Source of the DNA: Forficula auricularia
Lineage: Eukaryota; Arthropoda; Insecta; Dermaptera; Forficulidae
Reading direction: 5' to 3'
Length of the DNA stretch: 64,000 bases
NCBI GenBank assembly: GCA_024734495.1
Contig: JALMQS010000075.1
Span: forward strand, 2,348,935-2,412,934
Shown: positions 22,036-33,529 of the stretch, one piece after another
Position numbering within the stretch: the first letter of the stretch is position 1
Layout: each line of letters begins with the position of its first letter
Notes under the pieces: model-generated
Seen by the model: the letters and a program-made list of their open reading frames with translations, nothing else
Database searches by the model: none
Told to the model about the DNA's origin: nothing
Translations under genes and position numbers: made by a program

Positions 22036-23524
22036 ATATATCTGTACAAAATCAACAAATAATTTTCATATAAGTGATGCCGTATAACATGTAACGTTAC
22101 GAAATAAATTTATTCATACAATTTTTATAAAATATATAAACATCAAAGAACATAATATTATAAAAATCTTTAAGGTCTATTTTTGAAAAAAATTATTAAA
22201 AATCTAAAAACTAGCTATGTAAAGGACACCTTCAAGTGGCTAATTTGAATCAAAATCTTGTTATGCTATCTTAAGTCGTAACCTAAATTAGATTTTGAAT
22301 TACATTCCCTACTTATAGTGCAATAGTGCTACTAACAAATAACATATAAAAGGCACAAGAAATTATTGGATCGTATAAAATTACTAATCTTCTATAATAG
22401 ACGGGATTTTCAATGTGACCTTAATAAAAGGCTATATGACACTAATTTTGAATGAATTATTACACATCCCCCATTTGTTTACCTTGTACTAGAAATACAT
22501 ATTTTAGGTTGACTAAAGAGAGAGTTGAGTTTAATGTTAACATACCCCCTCACCCTCATCCCCACAACCCTACAACCAAAATGATGTATATGGCGGCGGA
22601 TCCACTAGCCACTAGGCTTATTTAATATGTGCTTTTGTTTCTATCAGAATAGCATACGAGAATTGCGATTGAAGTTTACATTTTCATTTTTTTATTTTTT
22701 ATTTTTAATCCAAAAAAGTCTTTCAGGAAAATTCCGGGTTTTTCAAGTCATATCATTATATTTTCCAAGCTGATTGAATATTGTAAATTATGATAGTTTG
22801 TATGAAAATTTTTTAATTTTTATCATTTTCAAGATTTTTTCCTTCTTTCTAAAATTTATAATTATACCTATAGGTATTAACTTAAAATATTTATAGAAAA
22901 AGGTCGAGAGGAAATAGAGAGTTGAGATATTGGATTTGAATTATGATAACATTAAAGGCTAATTAAACCAGTAAAATTAATTAAGACTAATGCCTGAGAA
23001 TAATACATACATATACCTTATAATCTTTGAAATTCTACTAGAGAGAAAATGGGAGCAAAGCTTATGGGGCGAATTTATCTAGATAAGCTAAATGAAAAAT
23101 TATTGACCATATACAAAGCATAACCTGACATTATACAATTATACTAATATAGAAAAAGAAAGACCGATACATTTTTTTCAAAAATTGAAATTCCAATTTC
23201 TTTATGTTATGCACAAGAAGCAGATGTGAAAGTGCATTGTAGTAAATAAATAAATAAATAAATAAAAAGTTCATCAACAAGGAATCAATTTCTAGAATCC
23301 ATTTAAGTTGAAAAACTTTCTTATAATGATTATTATTTCCAAAAAAAACTTTTTACGAAATTTATCATAAAACGTATTTTTTAGACCTTGAAACCCTCAG
23401 TTCCTTTATATTTTATTCTATGTGGATAAAACTGTGAATAAAAATAAAACTAAAGAGAAGAAAATGCTGAACCTTTTCGAGAAACGGGATTATAGCTGGC
23501 GAAGCTTTCAAATTCTCCCTAAAT

Positions 23525-24230
23525 AAATAAGCTGACGTGTTCTGATGTGGCCATCCACTTGACTTTACTATACAACCTGGGCCCTCACTTATATTTAATA
23601 TTTAATAAAATTATTTATAATCATGTAGGGGAGGGGGTTAGTTTTTGCATTTTTAGACTCCTGGGGGCCCACTGATTATGTTAACAAAATTTGGTTGAGT
23701 TTGGTACAAGAACCTAGATTTTCATTTTTTGACCCCCCTTCTCCCCATTTTGGGCGGTTAGTTTTTGCATTTTTAGACTTCTGAGGCCCCACTGATTATG
23801 TATACAAAATTTGGTTGTGTTTGCTCAAATGGCCTAGATTTTTAATTTTTAACCCCCCCCCTTAATTTTGCGTCGATATGCACCAAAATCTAATCAGCTC
23901 TTAGTCTCAATAGACCAAAACTACGTGTGTAATTTGGTTTCGATATTCACACTAGATTTTGAGCTAGCTCGTCCAAAAAAATTTGGTAACGAACAGACTA
24001 ACAACCAGACTAACAGACTAACAGACATTTTGACAAAACAATTATTATCTCGAAAAATATAATTTTTCGATGTTCACTTATTAGGTCTTTTTGTAGAGCA
24101 AAATGCCATGGTTTCGCTCAATTTTTTTAATCAAAATAATTTTAGCCGTTTTTGAGATATTTCGAAAAAAAGACGGAAAAAACCCACTTTTTTCATGCAC
24201 GATTACAATACTTGACCATACCCTGTACGG
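23525..24230 (+). mobile_element. ~700-bp element, copy 1 of a direct pair
   Basis: Starts 'aataagctgacgtgttctga', contains two ~115-bp G/C-run repeats and 'gctcaatttttttaatcaaa', and ends 'gaccataccctgta'. The start 'actttac(c/t)ata' and the end of copy 2 'tatggtaaagt' are inverse, suggesting a short-TIR DNA element. Confidence 0.6.
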
Positions 24231-24723
24231 ACACCGAAATTGGTAGACAAATTATTATTGTTTAAAGAATCCGGGAATTTTGGATAAAAAAACAACAATT
24301 TTTTACCAATGAAATTCTGTTTTTCAATTATTTTATCAAACATATACTTTTTGTGATTTTTTATTGGCGAAAATCAGCAGCCACTAAGAAGCGTTGGCCA
24401 TCGTTAAATAACAAACGTAAACGTTGTTGTTTACTGATAGCTAGGTCTGTCAATAAAGGTCAAATGGTAAATATGCATTGAGTTCTCGCCACCTTATTAA
24501 TTCTATAAATTTTGATTAGATTTGGTGTATCGAGAGAAAAGTTTACAGACTTCGCCCCCCAGAACTTGAAAATGACTCCAGAAATAATGGTCAAAACGTC
24601 GTGTACTCTGATAAGAATCCCTCATTAAAAATATGCAATCTAGGTGGTTTTAGCAGAAACATCCTGAAAAGATGTCATCCTATATCGTGATTTTCGCTAA
24701 TATAATTAAATTTAAACTAAATT

Positions 24724-25028
24724 ATGTTGATTAATGTCCATTATAATTAGTAGATTAAAAATTCAGTTTATTGGACAAAGTTTTTTTATTGAAGTTCTTC
24801 TTCAATGTTGTTCTAGCCAATTGAGGTGAGTCTTATGTAATAGTAATGTTGTTTTTGTGATATTTGTGATTTTGGTTGTACCTGAATATTTAGTTGATTT
24901 GTAAAGACTCTCACCTAATTGATTTTTGTTCTTGTTTGCAGTACTTGAAAAAGTCTCGAGAGAGACGAAACGTTGTACAAAAATTGAAGAAGAACTTCAA
25001 TAAAAAACTTTGTCCAATAAACTGAATT
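24724..25028. mobile_element. Penelope-like inverted-repeat element, family E
   Basis: Outer arms share 'attcagtttattggacaaag' (left from about 24758; right ending 25028), with an inner inverted pair near 24820 and 24905 (ccaattgaggtgagtctt). A 13-bp direct repeat, tttaaactaaatt, flanks it exactly (24711-24723 and 25029-25041). Here the one-sided extension, about 33 bp, is at the left (24724-24756), so the element is inserted in the opposite orientation. Confidence 0.75.
24941..24978 (+). ncRNA. Degenerate hammerhead-like motif, family E
   Basis: Stem I GTAC (24941-24944) pairs with GTAC (24975-24978). Stem II is GTCTC-GAGA-GAGAC (24953-24966), then GAAA, palindrome ACGT (24970-24973) and T. 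The core reads TTGAAAAA instead of CTGANGA plus one base, that is two core changes, so catalysis is unlikely although every stem is kept. Confidence 0.45.
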
Positions 25029-25232
25029 TTTAAACTAAATTTTTAAAGAAAATCACTGAAATCTATCCAAATACTGCAATACTATAAGTCTTTATATATT
25101 GTCATTTATCAATCCTTTTGATTTAAAAAGCAAATTATGATCACAAAAATATGCTGTTAAAATAAACAAGAAGTTAGCTTTCTTCATTGATCGGTTTAAG
25201 TCCTGAAGACGGAGGATGTCAGTGCTTATAAT

Positions 25233-25954
25233 AATAAGCTGACGTGTTCTGATGTGGCCATCCACTTGACTTTACCATACAACCTGGACCCTAAAATTAT
25301 TTATAATCATGTAGGAGGGGGGGTAAGTTTTTATATTTTTTTACTTCTGGGGCCCCACTGATTATGTATACAAAATTTGGTTGAGTTTGGTAAATGGCCA
25401 AGATTTTCATTTTTTGACTCTACACCCCACCCCCTTATTTTGGGCGGTTAGCTTTTGCATTTTTAGACTTGTGGGGGTCCACTGATTATGTATACAAAAT
25501 TTGGTTGAGTTTGCTCAAATAACCTAGATTTTTAATTTTTAACCCCCCCCCCCCACTCCACCCCTTAATTTTGGGTCGATATGCACCAAAATCTAATCAG
25601 CTCTTAATCTCAATGAACCAAAACTAGGTGTGCAATTTGATTTCGATATTCACACTAGTTTTTGAGCTATCTCGTCCACAAAAATTTGGTAGAGCACAGA
25701 CGGAACGGACAACCAGACAACCAGACAGACTAACTAACAAACATTTTGACAAAACAATTATTATCTCGAAAAATATAATTTTTTCGATGTTCACTTATTA
25801 GAGCTTTTTTATAGAGTGAAATGCTATGGTTTCGCTCAATTTTTTTAATCAAAATAGTTTCAGCCGTTTTTGAGATATTTTGAAAAAAAGAAGGAAAAAA
25901 GCCACTTTATTCATGCAAGATTAAAATACTTGACCATACCCTGTATGGTAAAGT
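25233..25954 (+). mobile_element. ~700-bp element, copy 2 of a direct pair
   Basis: Collinear with 23525-24230 along its length. It ends 'ccctgtatggtaaagt', the inverse of its own 'actttaccataca' near 25272. A fragment of the same 3' end (gctcaatttttttaatcaaa then cctgtatggtaaaat) lies at 12258-12305. Confidence 0.6.
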
Positions 25955-27689
25955 AAAAAAATACTTCTCATACTAGTATATAGTGAAAATGACTTTCCAA
26001 TAAATTCGTTTATCTGAAATTTATTCTTATCATTATCCTGCTGCCTGTCCGTTAAATTTACATTTAATTAGGTAACCAGAATCATTTTTAAACGACATAA
26101 AATAAAAAATAAGAGTATCAATATTGGTTTCCAAAAATAGAGGTCCATAGCCCTTCGGTAGATCGGGCTAAGCATATTATTAATAAAGAAAATACATTAG
26201 ATGATAAATAAATATTATTATAGTCTAATTCATAATTTGTCTTTTGACCCAATATAACAACAACTAAACTTTCTCTAGAATGAATATTTAATTAGTTTTT
26301 GGTAAAGTTTAATTATGGAAAGTCTCAAATTAACTTTTATTAAATTTTGTTTGTGTATTCTATTTAATTATTATTTGCTATAATGACATAAAATCGTATG
26401 AAAACTAATTAATTTTTGCCCTTCTAATCGATAAATTCTTTAAATTGAATTAGGAGTCGTTTGTAAATTACATATTATCACATTTAGGAGAGAAAAAAGG
26501 GGGAATAAATATCTCGGTGTGCGCCCTCTTATATCGATTTCAATAAAAAAAAGTGAAATATAGCACCTATAGGTCTTGCATTCCAAAAAAAAAGAAGTAT
26601 TTAAGGGATGGGATGAAGAGGGAATTCTTTGAATAGTCTTGGGGTTTTGAACGACAGAAGAGAGTACGACTTGTAAAAGAGGAAGTTCCTGTGCCTACAA
26701 CTCATGAGGATAAGTGTCTTGTCGAACAAACTGGTTAGAACTTCTCCAATTGTGTTGAGAGTCGGTGGATCGCCTACTATAAGTGCAAAAAAAATTTGGG
26801 GGAAATGTCGATTTTATCTCATACCAAGATAGTTAGATAGTATTTATAAAATAAGGAAAGTGCGGAAACGCTTCTTACGTAGATCAACTAGTCAAGAGAA
26901 TCAGTAAAAGATTCAGCTTACCCATTAATCGAAATACTCATTTTTGAATTACCGCCAAGGTGGCAAAAGAATTCTTAGAAAACTCTACCAGCAGATACGA
27001 GTCATATTCTCGATATTTTTAGGGTTCTGTTTAAAAATTCAAACCCTATTTGAGTCGCTATAAAGTCTGACTATCCGTTTGTCAGAGTATTTTGTAGCTC
27101 GTAAAATAAATAAGTTACAAACTTTATATTACAAGTTATATATTCATTTTCCCACTAATCAAAATCCTTTTAAAATTTTAATCGAATGATTATTTTGGCA
27201 AGTATCGAATTTTATATGGGGTTCAAAATAAAAATAAAAATATTTTTTTATCATAAAGTGTAAATTATACCTGTGAAATTCTTTTTAAGTGTAATTAGGT
27301 ATAATTTAAAATGATTTAAAATAACAATTTGAGAGAGCTCTAAAGTGGCCCTTTTTATGTGATTTTTTCACCTGTCGGCGTTTAGAAATATCTTATTTTA
27401 AATCATAAAAAAATTCCACAAATTCCCTCATTTCCTCCTTATCAATAACAAATAATAAAAGATTTGATATCTAATATATTTTGGGAGTTATAAGGCACTG
27501 ATATGCGATTCGAATCGCACTTGACTGGCATATTGTACCTTTCACTATTCAGAAGTCGCTTTTAACATAAAATTATGAACAAAATTCTACAAAATCCTTC
27601 ATTCTCTCCTTATCAACGAAAAATGACAATTGTGATTGATCAAGGATTTTAGAAAATTTATTCTAGGTACCGTTTCGCGTTTGGGCGGC

Positions 27690-27960
27690 ATTAGGTATAT
27701 CGTTAGAGTGTAAACCTCCTAACTCACAACAAGGAAATTTTACAGGGCAGAGAAAAAAACATACAAAATTTAACATTGTTGTTATGGAAAGAAACTATTT
27801 TTCTTTTTTACAACTTACGATCGTAATTTTAAGTAGGCGTTTTACTTGGACGATGCTGCATTACTTTTTCTTTCGAACGGTATTAATATGTCAAATATGA
27901 TAAAAAATAGATTTTGCAGATTTACACTCTAAGCCGGCGATATGTATTTATTTAGAACTA
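27690..27960. mobile_element. Possible MITE with TTAGAGTGTAAA ends
   Basis: Starts 'gttagagtgtaaacctcct' near 27703 and ends 'gcagatttacactctaagcc' near 27935. The right end recurs at 29083-29145 ('aatatgtcatatatgataaa', 'gcaggtttacactctaagg'). Confidence 0.45.
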
Positions 27961-27989
27961 GGAAGACTCGCTCTTCCAGATTGTTAGAG

Positions 27990-28133
27990 CAGTGCTTCTC
28001 AAATTTTTTGAAGTCGGGGAACACTAAACCTTGACATTTTTTACGCTGAACTCTTACAATCCAACATAAGATTTAAAGCAGAGATGAGTTTACGAAACAC
28101 CAGAGTTTCGAGGACCACGAATTGAGAACCATG
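27990..28133. mobile_element. hAT-like MITE
   Basis: Terminal inverted repeats CAGTGCTTCTCAA (27990) and TTGAGAACCATG (28122-28133) match the common animal hAT end CAGTGGTTCTCAA. The flanking 8-mers are only partly similar, so the target duplication has decayed. Confidence 0.6.
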
Positions 28134-28345
28134 AGGGTAGAGATATTTAAAATTTCGCTTGAAGTAATTTCATATTATGATTCTTTTGTCTAAAGATAAT
28201 TTGTATAACTCTTCCGAAAAGGGGAGATGAAATTAAAATATCTCGTTTAAATATTGATAATAGTGTCATCCTCAGTGAAATAATTTCATCCCTTATGCAT
28301 TGTTTGTTAACAGAGAAAAGTGAATTGGATTTTGACAGTGACAGT

Positions 28346-28575
28346 TAAAAGACGCTTTTGTCCCTTAGCTTGTCCTGAGGGCAAATTGTGGGTCGGCAAC
28401 AATAAGGGCGGATCGATTGGGGCCTAAAACATGCGCCCTGCTTTACCTGCTGCGCAAAACACGACCTCGCCTACTTGGCACCTCCAGTGTCAAAGGGCCA
28501 AATGGCGCGGAAAAGACAAAATTCATTCACCCTTCTTGTCCTCAGCTGAGAGAGACAACTGGCCTAAATGCATTC
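28346..28575. other. GC-rich unique island in the 29-kb intron
   Basis: About 230 bp of clearly higher GC (taagggcggatcgattgggg, 'aacacgacctcgcctacttg', 'aaagggccaaatggcgcgga') without inverted repeats or partner copies. A 69-codon frame starting at 28417 matches no protein I recognise. It could be a regulatory element, an unknown exon or a solitary repeat. Confidence 0.35.
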
Positions 28576-29159
28576 GATATGCTTACAATTTATTTTTCTA
28601 CTAAAATTAAAAATTTTAACACATAAATTAATTATTTTAATTTAGATGTTAGCTAACATAATTTTTATTCGGATAAAAGAAATAATTTAATTAATAAATA
28701 TAATAAATAAATGTCTTTTGACTCGAGTCACGTGATTTATTTATTTTTAAGTGAAGCGGACTGATATTTTCGATCATTTAGATTTGAATATTTACAAAAC
28801 CCTGGATCAGAAAGTTTTTTTTAAGTTACCTACGATAATTTATCTATATAAATAAAAGTTTTTTCCCATCATATGATTTGGCTATATTAATCGAAATATA
28901 TGCTTTCAGCCAACATTCCCTATTCACTACGTGTTAAAAGTCCGATTTTAAATAATTAATTACACGAAAACCCTTGGTCAAATCTTTTTCAAAAACTTAT
29001 TTTATACTTATTTGTTATTGATTATACATTTAACATATTAAAAATTCAGATTTTTAATCCAACATTGCTTTAATGTCGGAGAAACTTTAATATGTCATAT
29101 ATGATAAAAAAAAAAAATGGATTTAGCAGGTTTACACTCTAAGGCGAGGAAATAGGTTA

Positions 29160-29742
29160 TAGAGTGACCCAAAAAACAATTAATATTTTATTTTTGATTT
29201 GCTTGAAAATATGTTAATTTAACATGTTTTTAAAACACTCACCAAAAATCAGCTCGATTAAAAAATTTTAAGGGGTCGCTCGCTCAATTATTAAACATTT
29301 TCAAAATTGTAGAAAATTGAATTTTTTATTTTATTTTTTTTCTCATCATGTTATTATTTCCTACGTTGAAAATGATAAATATTCTGAAAATTTCAAATTG
29401 ATATAATTATTAATTTTTAAATTAGTACTTTAGATGTTTTCGAGTGACCTGTAAGTATAAAAATAATAATAAATAATAAAAATAAATATTATTATAAAAT
29501 TAAACAAAAATCTTGAGCAATCTCTTGATATATCGAACTAAAATTTTCAGAATATTTATAATTTTCAAAGTAGACAATAATAACATGACGAGAAAAAATT
29601 CAATTTTTAAAAATCTTGAGCGACTTCTTAAAATTTTTTAATCGAGCTGATTTTTGGTCAGCACTTTAAAAACAAGTTAACTTAACATATTGTCAAGCAA
29701 GTTCAAAAATAAAAAAACATTCATTTTTTTAGGCCACCCTAA
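29160..29742. mobile_element. ~580-bp foldback element
   Basis: Starts TAGAGTGACCCAAAAAA and ends in the diverged inverse TTTTTTTAGGCCACCCTAA. Inner blocks 'aaaaatcagctcgattaaaa' and 'aataataacatga(c/t)ga' are inverted between arms of about 260 bp. Confidence 0.6.
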
Positions 29743-29999
29743 TGAACATATTTATGTATTTTAAAATAATTAAAATTTATTTATAAATTTAGAGGAAAAT
29801 GTATAAGCTATTGCAAGACTCGCTTTAGGCTAAGATTGTTGACTTCTACAATGTGAAATGAAAAAGAAGTGGAAGACATTTCAGTTAATGGGTCGATGTT
29901 TACTCTATTAAATGAAAATTTTAACTAAAAATACTAATATTTGTTTACTGTAAATAAATTTCCAAAATGCAATATCCATCAATTATATTTAAAATGGAG

Positions 30000-30600
30000 T
30001 TAGCGCTATTAGGAAAAGAAAACAAAGTGTCAATATTGAAAATAACATTTCATAAATTGTTTGACTTCATTTGGTGGAAAACAAAAATTAATTTGAACTA
30101 AATGAGCCCAATAATTGAACTAATTCCAATTCTCTCTAGCAAATTATCCAAATAATGGAGTTTCCGACCAGCTATATTTCTATTTTATTAATTCCATTGG
30201 ATGAAATGAATATTTGTTTTATAGAATATTAGAAACGGATAATAAATTTATTTAATTTATATATTTTAATTTTTTCAATTTATTTATTGGTTCGTAAAAC
30301 ATGAGAAATAAAAATGGGTATATTATTAAAAATTTTATTAAATCGTTGATATTCAACTGGGGAAATGTAATTTAAATTATATTAAAAGATTCTTGGACTG
30401 GGGTGATAAAATTAAGATGATAAACGGATGAGCAAGACTGGAATATTGACAAGTCAGGACGCCCAAACAACCTACGGTTTAATAAAAAAATGAATATTAA
30501 AAAAATAATCAATATTAATTCATCATCATCTAAAAATATATAATCCTAAGGCCGTTTTGAAGCAAATGGTAAACTCGCTTCCACTCACTTATATCCCATA
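30000..30600. other. AT-rich intron, nothing recognised
   Basis: No inverted repeat, SINE signature or credible frame was seen. Confidence 0.5.
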
Positions 30601-30625
30601 TTAACCAACTCTTTCACTTCTCTAA

Positions 30626-30821
30626 GGCCCAGTTGTATGTCGGTTGGTAAAGTCTTTGTAAAAGTTGACAAAGGGTAACACCTTAAAATTCACCCTTTTC
30701 CCAGCGGGATGGCCAATCAGATGAAAGTGCATGTCATCCGGCCGGGCACAAGGTGAATTCTAAGGTTTTACCCTTTGTCAACTTTTACAAAGACTTAAAC
30801 CAACCGACATATAACTGGCCC
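30626..30821. mobile_element. PIF/Harbinger-like MITE with TAA target duplication
   Basis: Ends GGCCCAGTTGTATGTCGGTT and ...CCGACATATAACTGGCCC, flanked by TAA on both sides (30623-30625, 30822-30824). Arms of about 90 bp share 'aaagtctttgtaaaagttga'. A TWA duplication with GGGCC-type ends is typical of PIF/Harbinger. Confidence 0.75.
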
Positions 30822-31589
30822 TAAAAGTTCCATATTGCATTAAATACATAATCTTGGAAAAATACTTCATCTTCCCCCTTTCACCCTTTAAAATGTCATA
30901 GTGTGAGCCTTGGTATGCTTAATATTTTGTCCCCTAGTGGGTAGTTTCAATTTAGACCACCAGATAGAGCGTCTCGGAATTCTCAGTTTCTCATTGGATA
31001 CTTAGAAGTGACGTGGCTTATTTTTAGCCCACAGTGGCTAGTTTCAATTTAGACCACCAGATAATATATCGGAAAATGCATAGTTTCCCCAATATCTAAG
31101 CATTCATTCGTGTCTTAGCGTATGTCCTTTCATCTGAATTCTTTTCTTCCTCAGATGAATTCTACTTTTATCATTAAAATGAACTTTTATAAGTAGAACT
31201 ATTAAGTTTGAAAGTTGACCTTTCTTAAATTTTCAATTTAGTAGCTCAAACCGTCCTCAGATTCGCCATTTAACGATTGATTTTTTGCTGTCAACATAAT
31301 ACATAATGACACTTGAAATAATTAATTTACTTATTCAATATATAATAATACATTCTAGAATATTTTAACAAAATTTATAGGAATTAGGAAATGTACATGT
31401 TGCAAATATATGATATATAAATATTGTCAAATACTAATAATAATAAAAAAAAAATGTTTACGACTGAGTTTTATGACAATCCCTTTTATCTCTAGATTTA
31501 TGAGTAAGAATTAAATGTTGGTAATTAAACACTTCTAGTTTCATATTTTATACATAAGAATGATGTGAGAAATTTTTAAGGGATGTTTT

Positions 31590-31870
31590 TAAAGGTTGAT
31601 GTTTGTACGTTAAGATTGTTACTTGCTCTTTGCAAGAAAGACAAAGCAATCCGAGCAAAGACTTTGCTCAGTTGATTAAGCAATTGTCTGTTTTATGGAA
31701 TTCAAAAGTTAATTGCCGCATTCTCAGAATCCTAGGCGGCACTAAAATCCATCTTAATATTAACCTCTCATCTTCACACTGGGCTGTTTCCCTGCTAGTA
31801 TTCTCTCGGGTTCTCCTGTCAAAATTTGAAGGCATTTCTATTGGCTTCCATTTATGTCTTTTGATTTAAC
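31590..31870. other. Non-repetitive intronic segment with an 88-codon frame
   Basis: Mixed composition, no partner in the window. The frame 31603-31869 on the plus strand is not recognisable and has no clear splice or Kozak context. Confidence 0.25.
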
Positions 31871-32494
31871 CTTACAAATAATTTGAATGCCAGATAAATT
31901 ATGAGCTTAATCATTCAAAAATATTCATTCTTGACTCTTCTTTATTTATTATTTAATATCAAATTCACCTTTACTTCGCTTTTGTATAGATAATCATTGA
32001 TTGTTAAAGAAATTATGAGAAATTGTCTACTAAATCTGAGCTGTTAAAGATAATATTTATTACATATCAGAAATATTGATCCTCCCTCCTCAGATAAGTC
32101 CACCTCACAGGTTAGCCATTGGCCGGGTTGCTTTTTTGCCACTGGGCTCAATTTCTGTGAAGGGTAATAAGTATAATAACTTAAAATTGATCCCTAAGAT
32201 TTCGAATTTAGTAAACGATAATATCTTGTGATTTTTTTAGAGATTTTAAATCTACTAGAATCAGAAAATTGAACTTTTATAGAGATTGCTTCAGGATTTG
32301 TTAATGGTCAAATCTATAATATGCAATGTTTAATGGTCCACTCATTAGACTTTAATCATTGGCTATTTTACATTCTTAATTAATGAACTAATATTAAATT
32401 ATGCAAAATGTACCATATATGTTTTGTTCTTTAATATTAGACATGACTAAATAATCGAATCGTTATTTTAGCTTTTAAGTCAGCATCCATGCAA

Positions 32495-32770
32495 ATTTAT
32501 TCTTATAATTTTTCGCTTTTATGTCCCTAAAACGAATCATCCCACTTCGACTACATTAGTGAAATTTTCAATTTTTTTAAAGAGCATGTGGGAATCAGCT
32601 TCTCTAGAGAAACAAAATCTGTAATTTTATTAAAGTCGGTCAAATATCTTTGACATTATATAACGAATCCCTTCAATTCAACTCCATTAAAAAAAAATTT
32701 CCCGAAAATTTCAATTTTTCAAGGGATCTTGGGAAATCAGATTCTTTGTTATAAAAACCTGCAATTGTAT
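32495..32770. repeat. Diverged ~130-bp tandem duplication
   Basis: Two segments follow the same order: 'aacgaatc...ttcaactccatt', 'gaaaatttcaattttt', 'gggaatcag', 'ttgtaattttattaaa'/'gcaattgtattaaa'. Similarity is low, so the duplication is old. Confidence 0.4.
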
Positions 32771-33124
32771 TAAAAAATCATACAAACTTGTATGCCTCAA
32801 ATAGCCCGGAGAGTCATTTTATACGGAAAATGATAGTTTTATTAATTTTAGTATTTATTTAGAATTACTTATGAAGATTCATGGGACAATTAACAAAGCA
32901 GCGAGGTGGCTAGAGGGTGGAATTTGAATTTGAATTAATAATTAAATCTTTTTCACATATCATTTCAGTTCATTTGTAATATTCTAGTAATTTTAATAAT
33001 AGAATTGTACAAATCGTACACGATCTGTAATCGTATAGCGCTACATAATTAATAAAATTTCGGAATATTTGTATCAGACTGAAGGTGAAGTAAAACTTTT
33101 TAACGGTAGTTTTAATTAAATATA

Positions 33125-33519
33125 CAGTGAAACCCTTCAAATCCGATCTAATTGGGGCTGTAGTTTGTTCGGTTCAATTTGTTCGGATTAGCCGAAAGCA
33201 GCTTCTACAATTGAAGATAACTGATATCAAGTGAAAGATTAAGTGATATTTTGTGTTTCTATTATTATTTCATTGTTTTTGCAAAGGGATTAACCTAAAG
33301 AATTTCAATAACCAACTTTTTCTGTTTTTCAATCCTGGATAACATAAGTATGTAGACATATTTACACTTTGTTAGGTATGCTAACCGTACTTCTTTGTTA
33401 TGTTTTCAACTAATTATGTAGTAAAATAAGGTTATAATGTAGAATATAATATACATAATTGTTTTATGACTAAATAAATAAATTTCTATTTTTTGCGTTC
33501 GGATTTGAGGGTTTCACTG
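33125..33519. mobile_element. pogo/Tigger-like MITE with TA target duplication
   Basis: Ends CAGTGAAACCCTTCAAATCC and the inverse of CAGTGAAACCCTCAAATCC, bracketed by TA (33123-33124, 33520-33521). The 395-bp interior has no transposase frame. CAGTGAAACC is a common pogo-type terminus. Confidence 0.75.
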
Positions 33520-33529
33520 TATAAATGGA

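Noticed and set aside
25204..25224. CTGAAGACGGAGGATG near the 25233 element as another hammerhead
   Set aside because: No GAAA box or stem II partner follows.
28417..28626. 69-codon frame in the GC-rich island
   Set aside because: No recognisable domain; GC-rich sequence is naturally stop-poor. Kept as a composition anomaly only.
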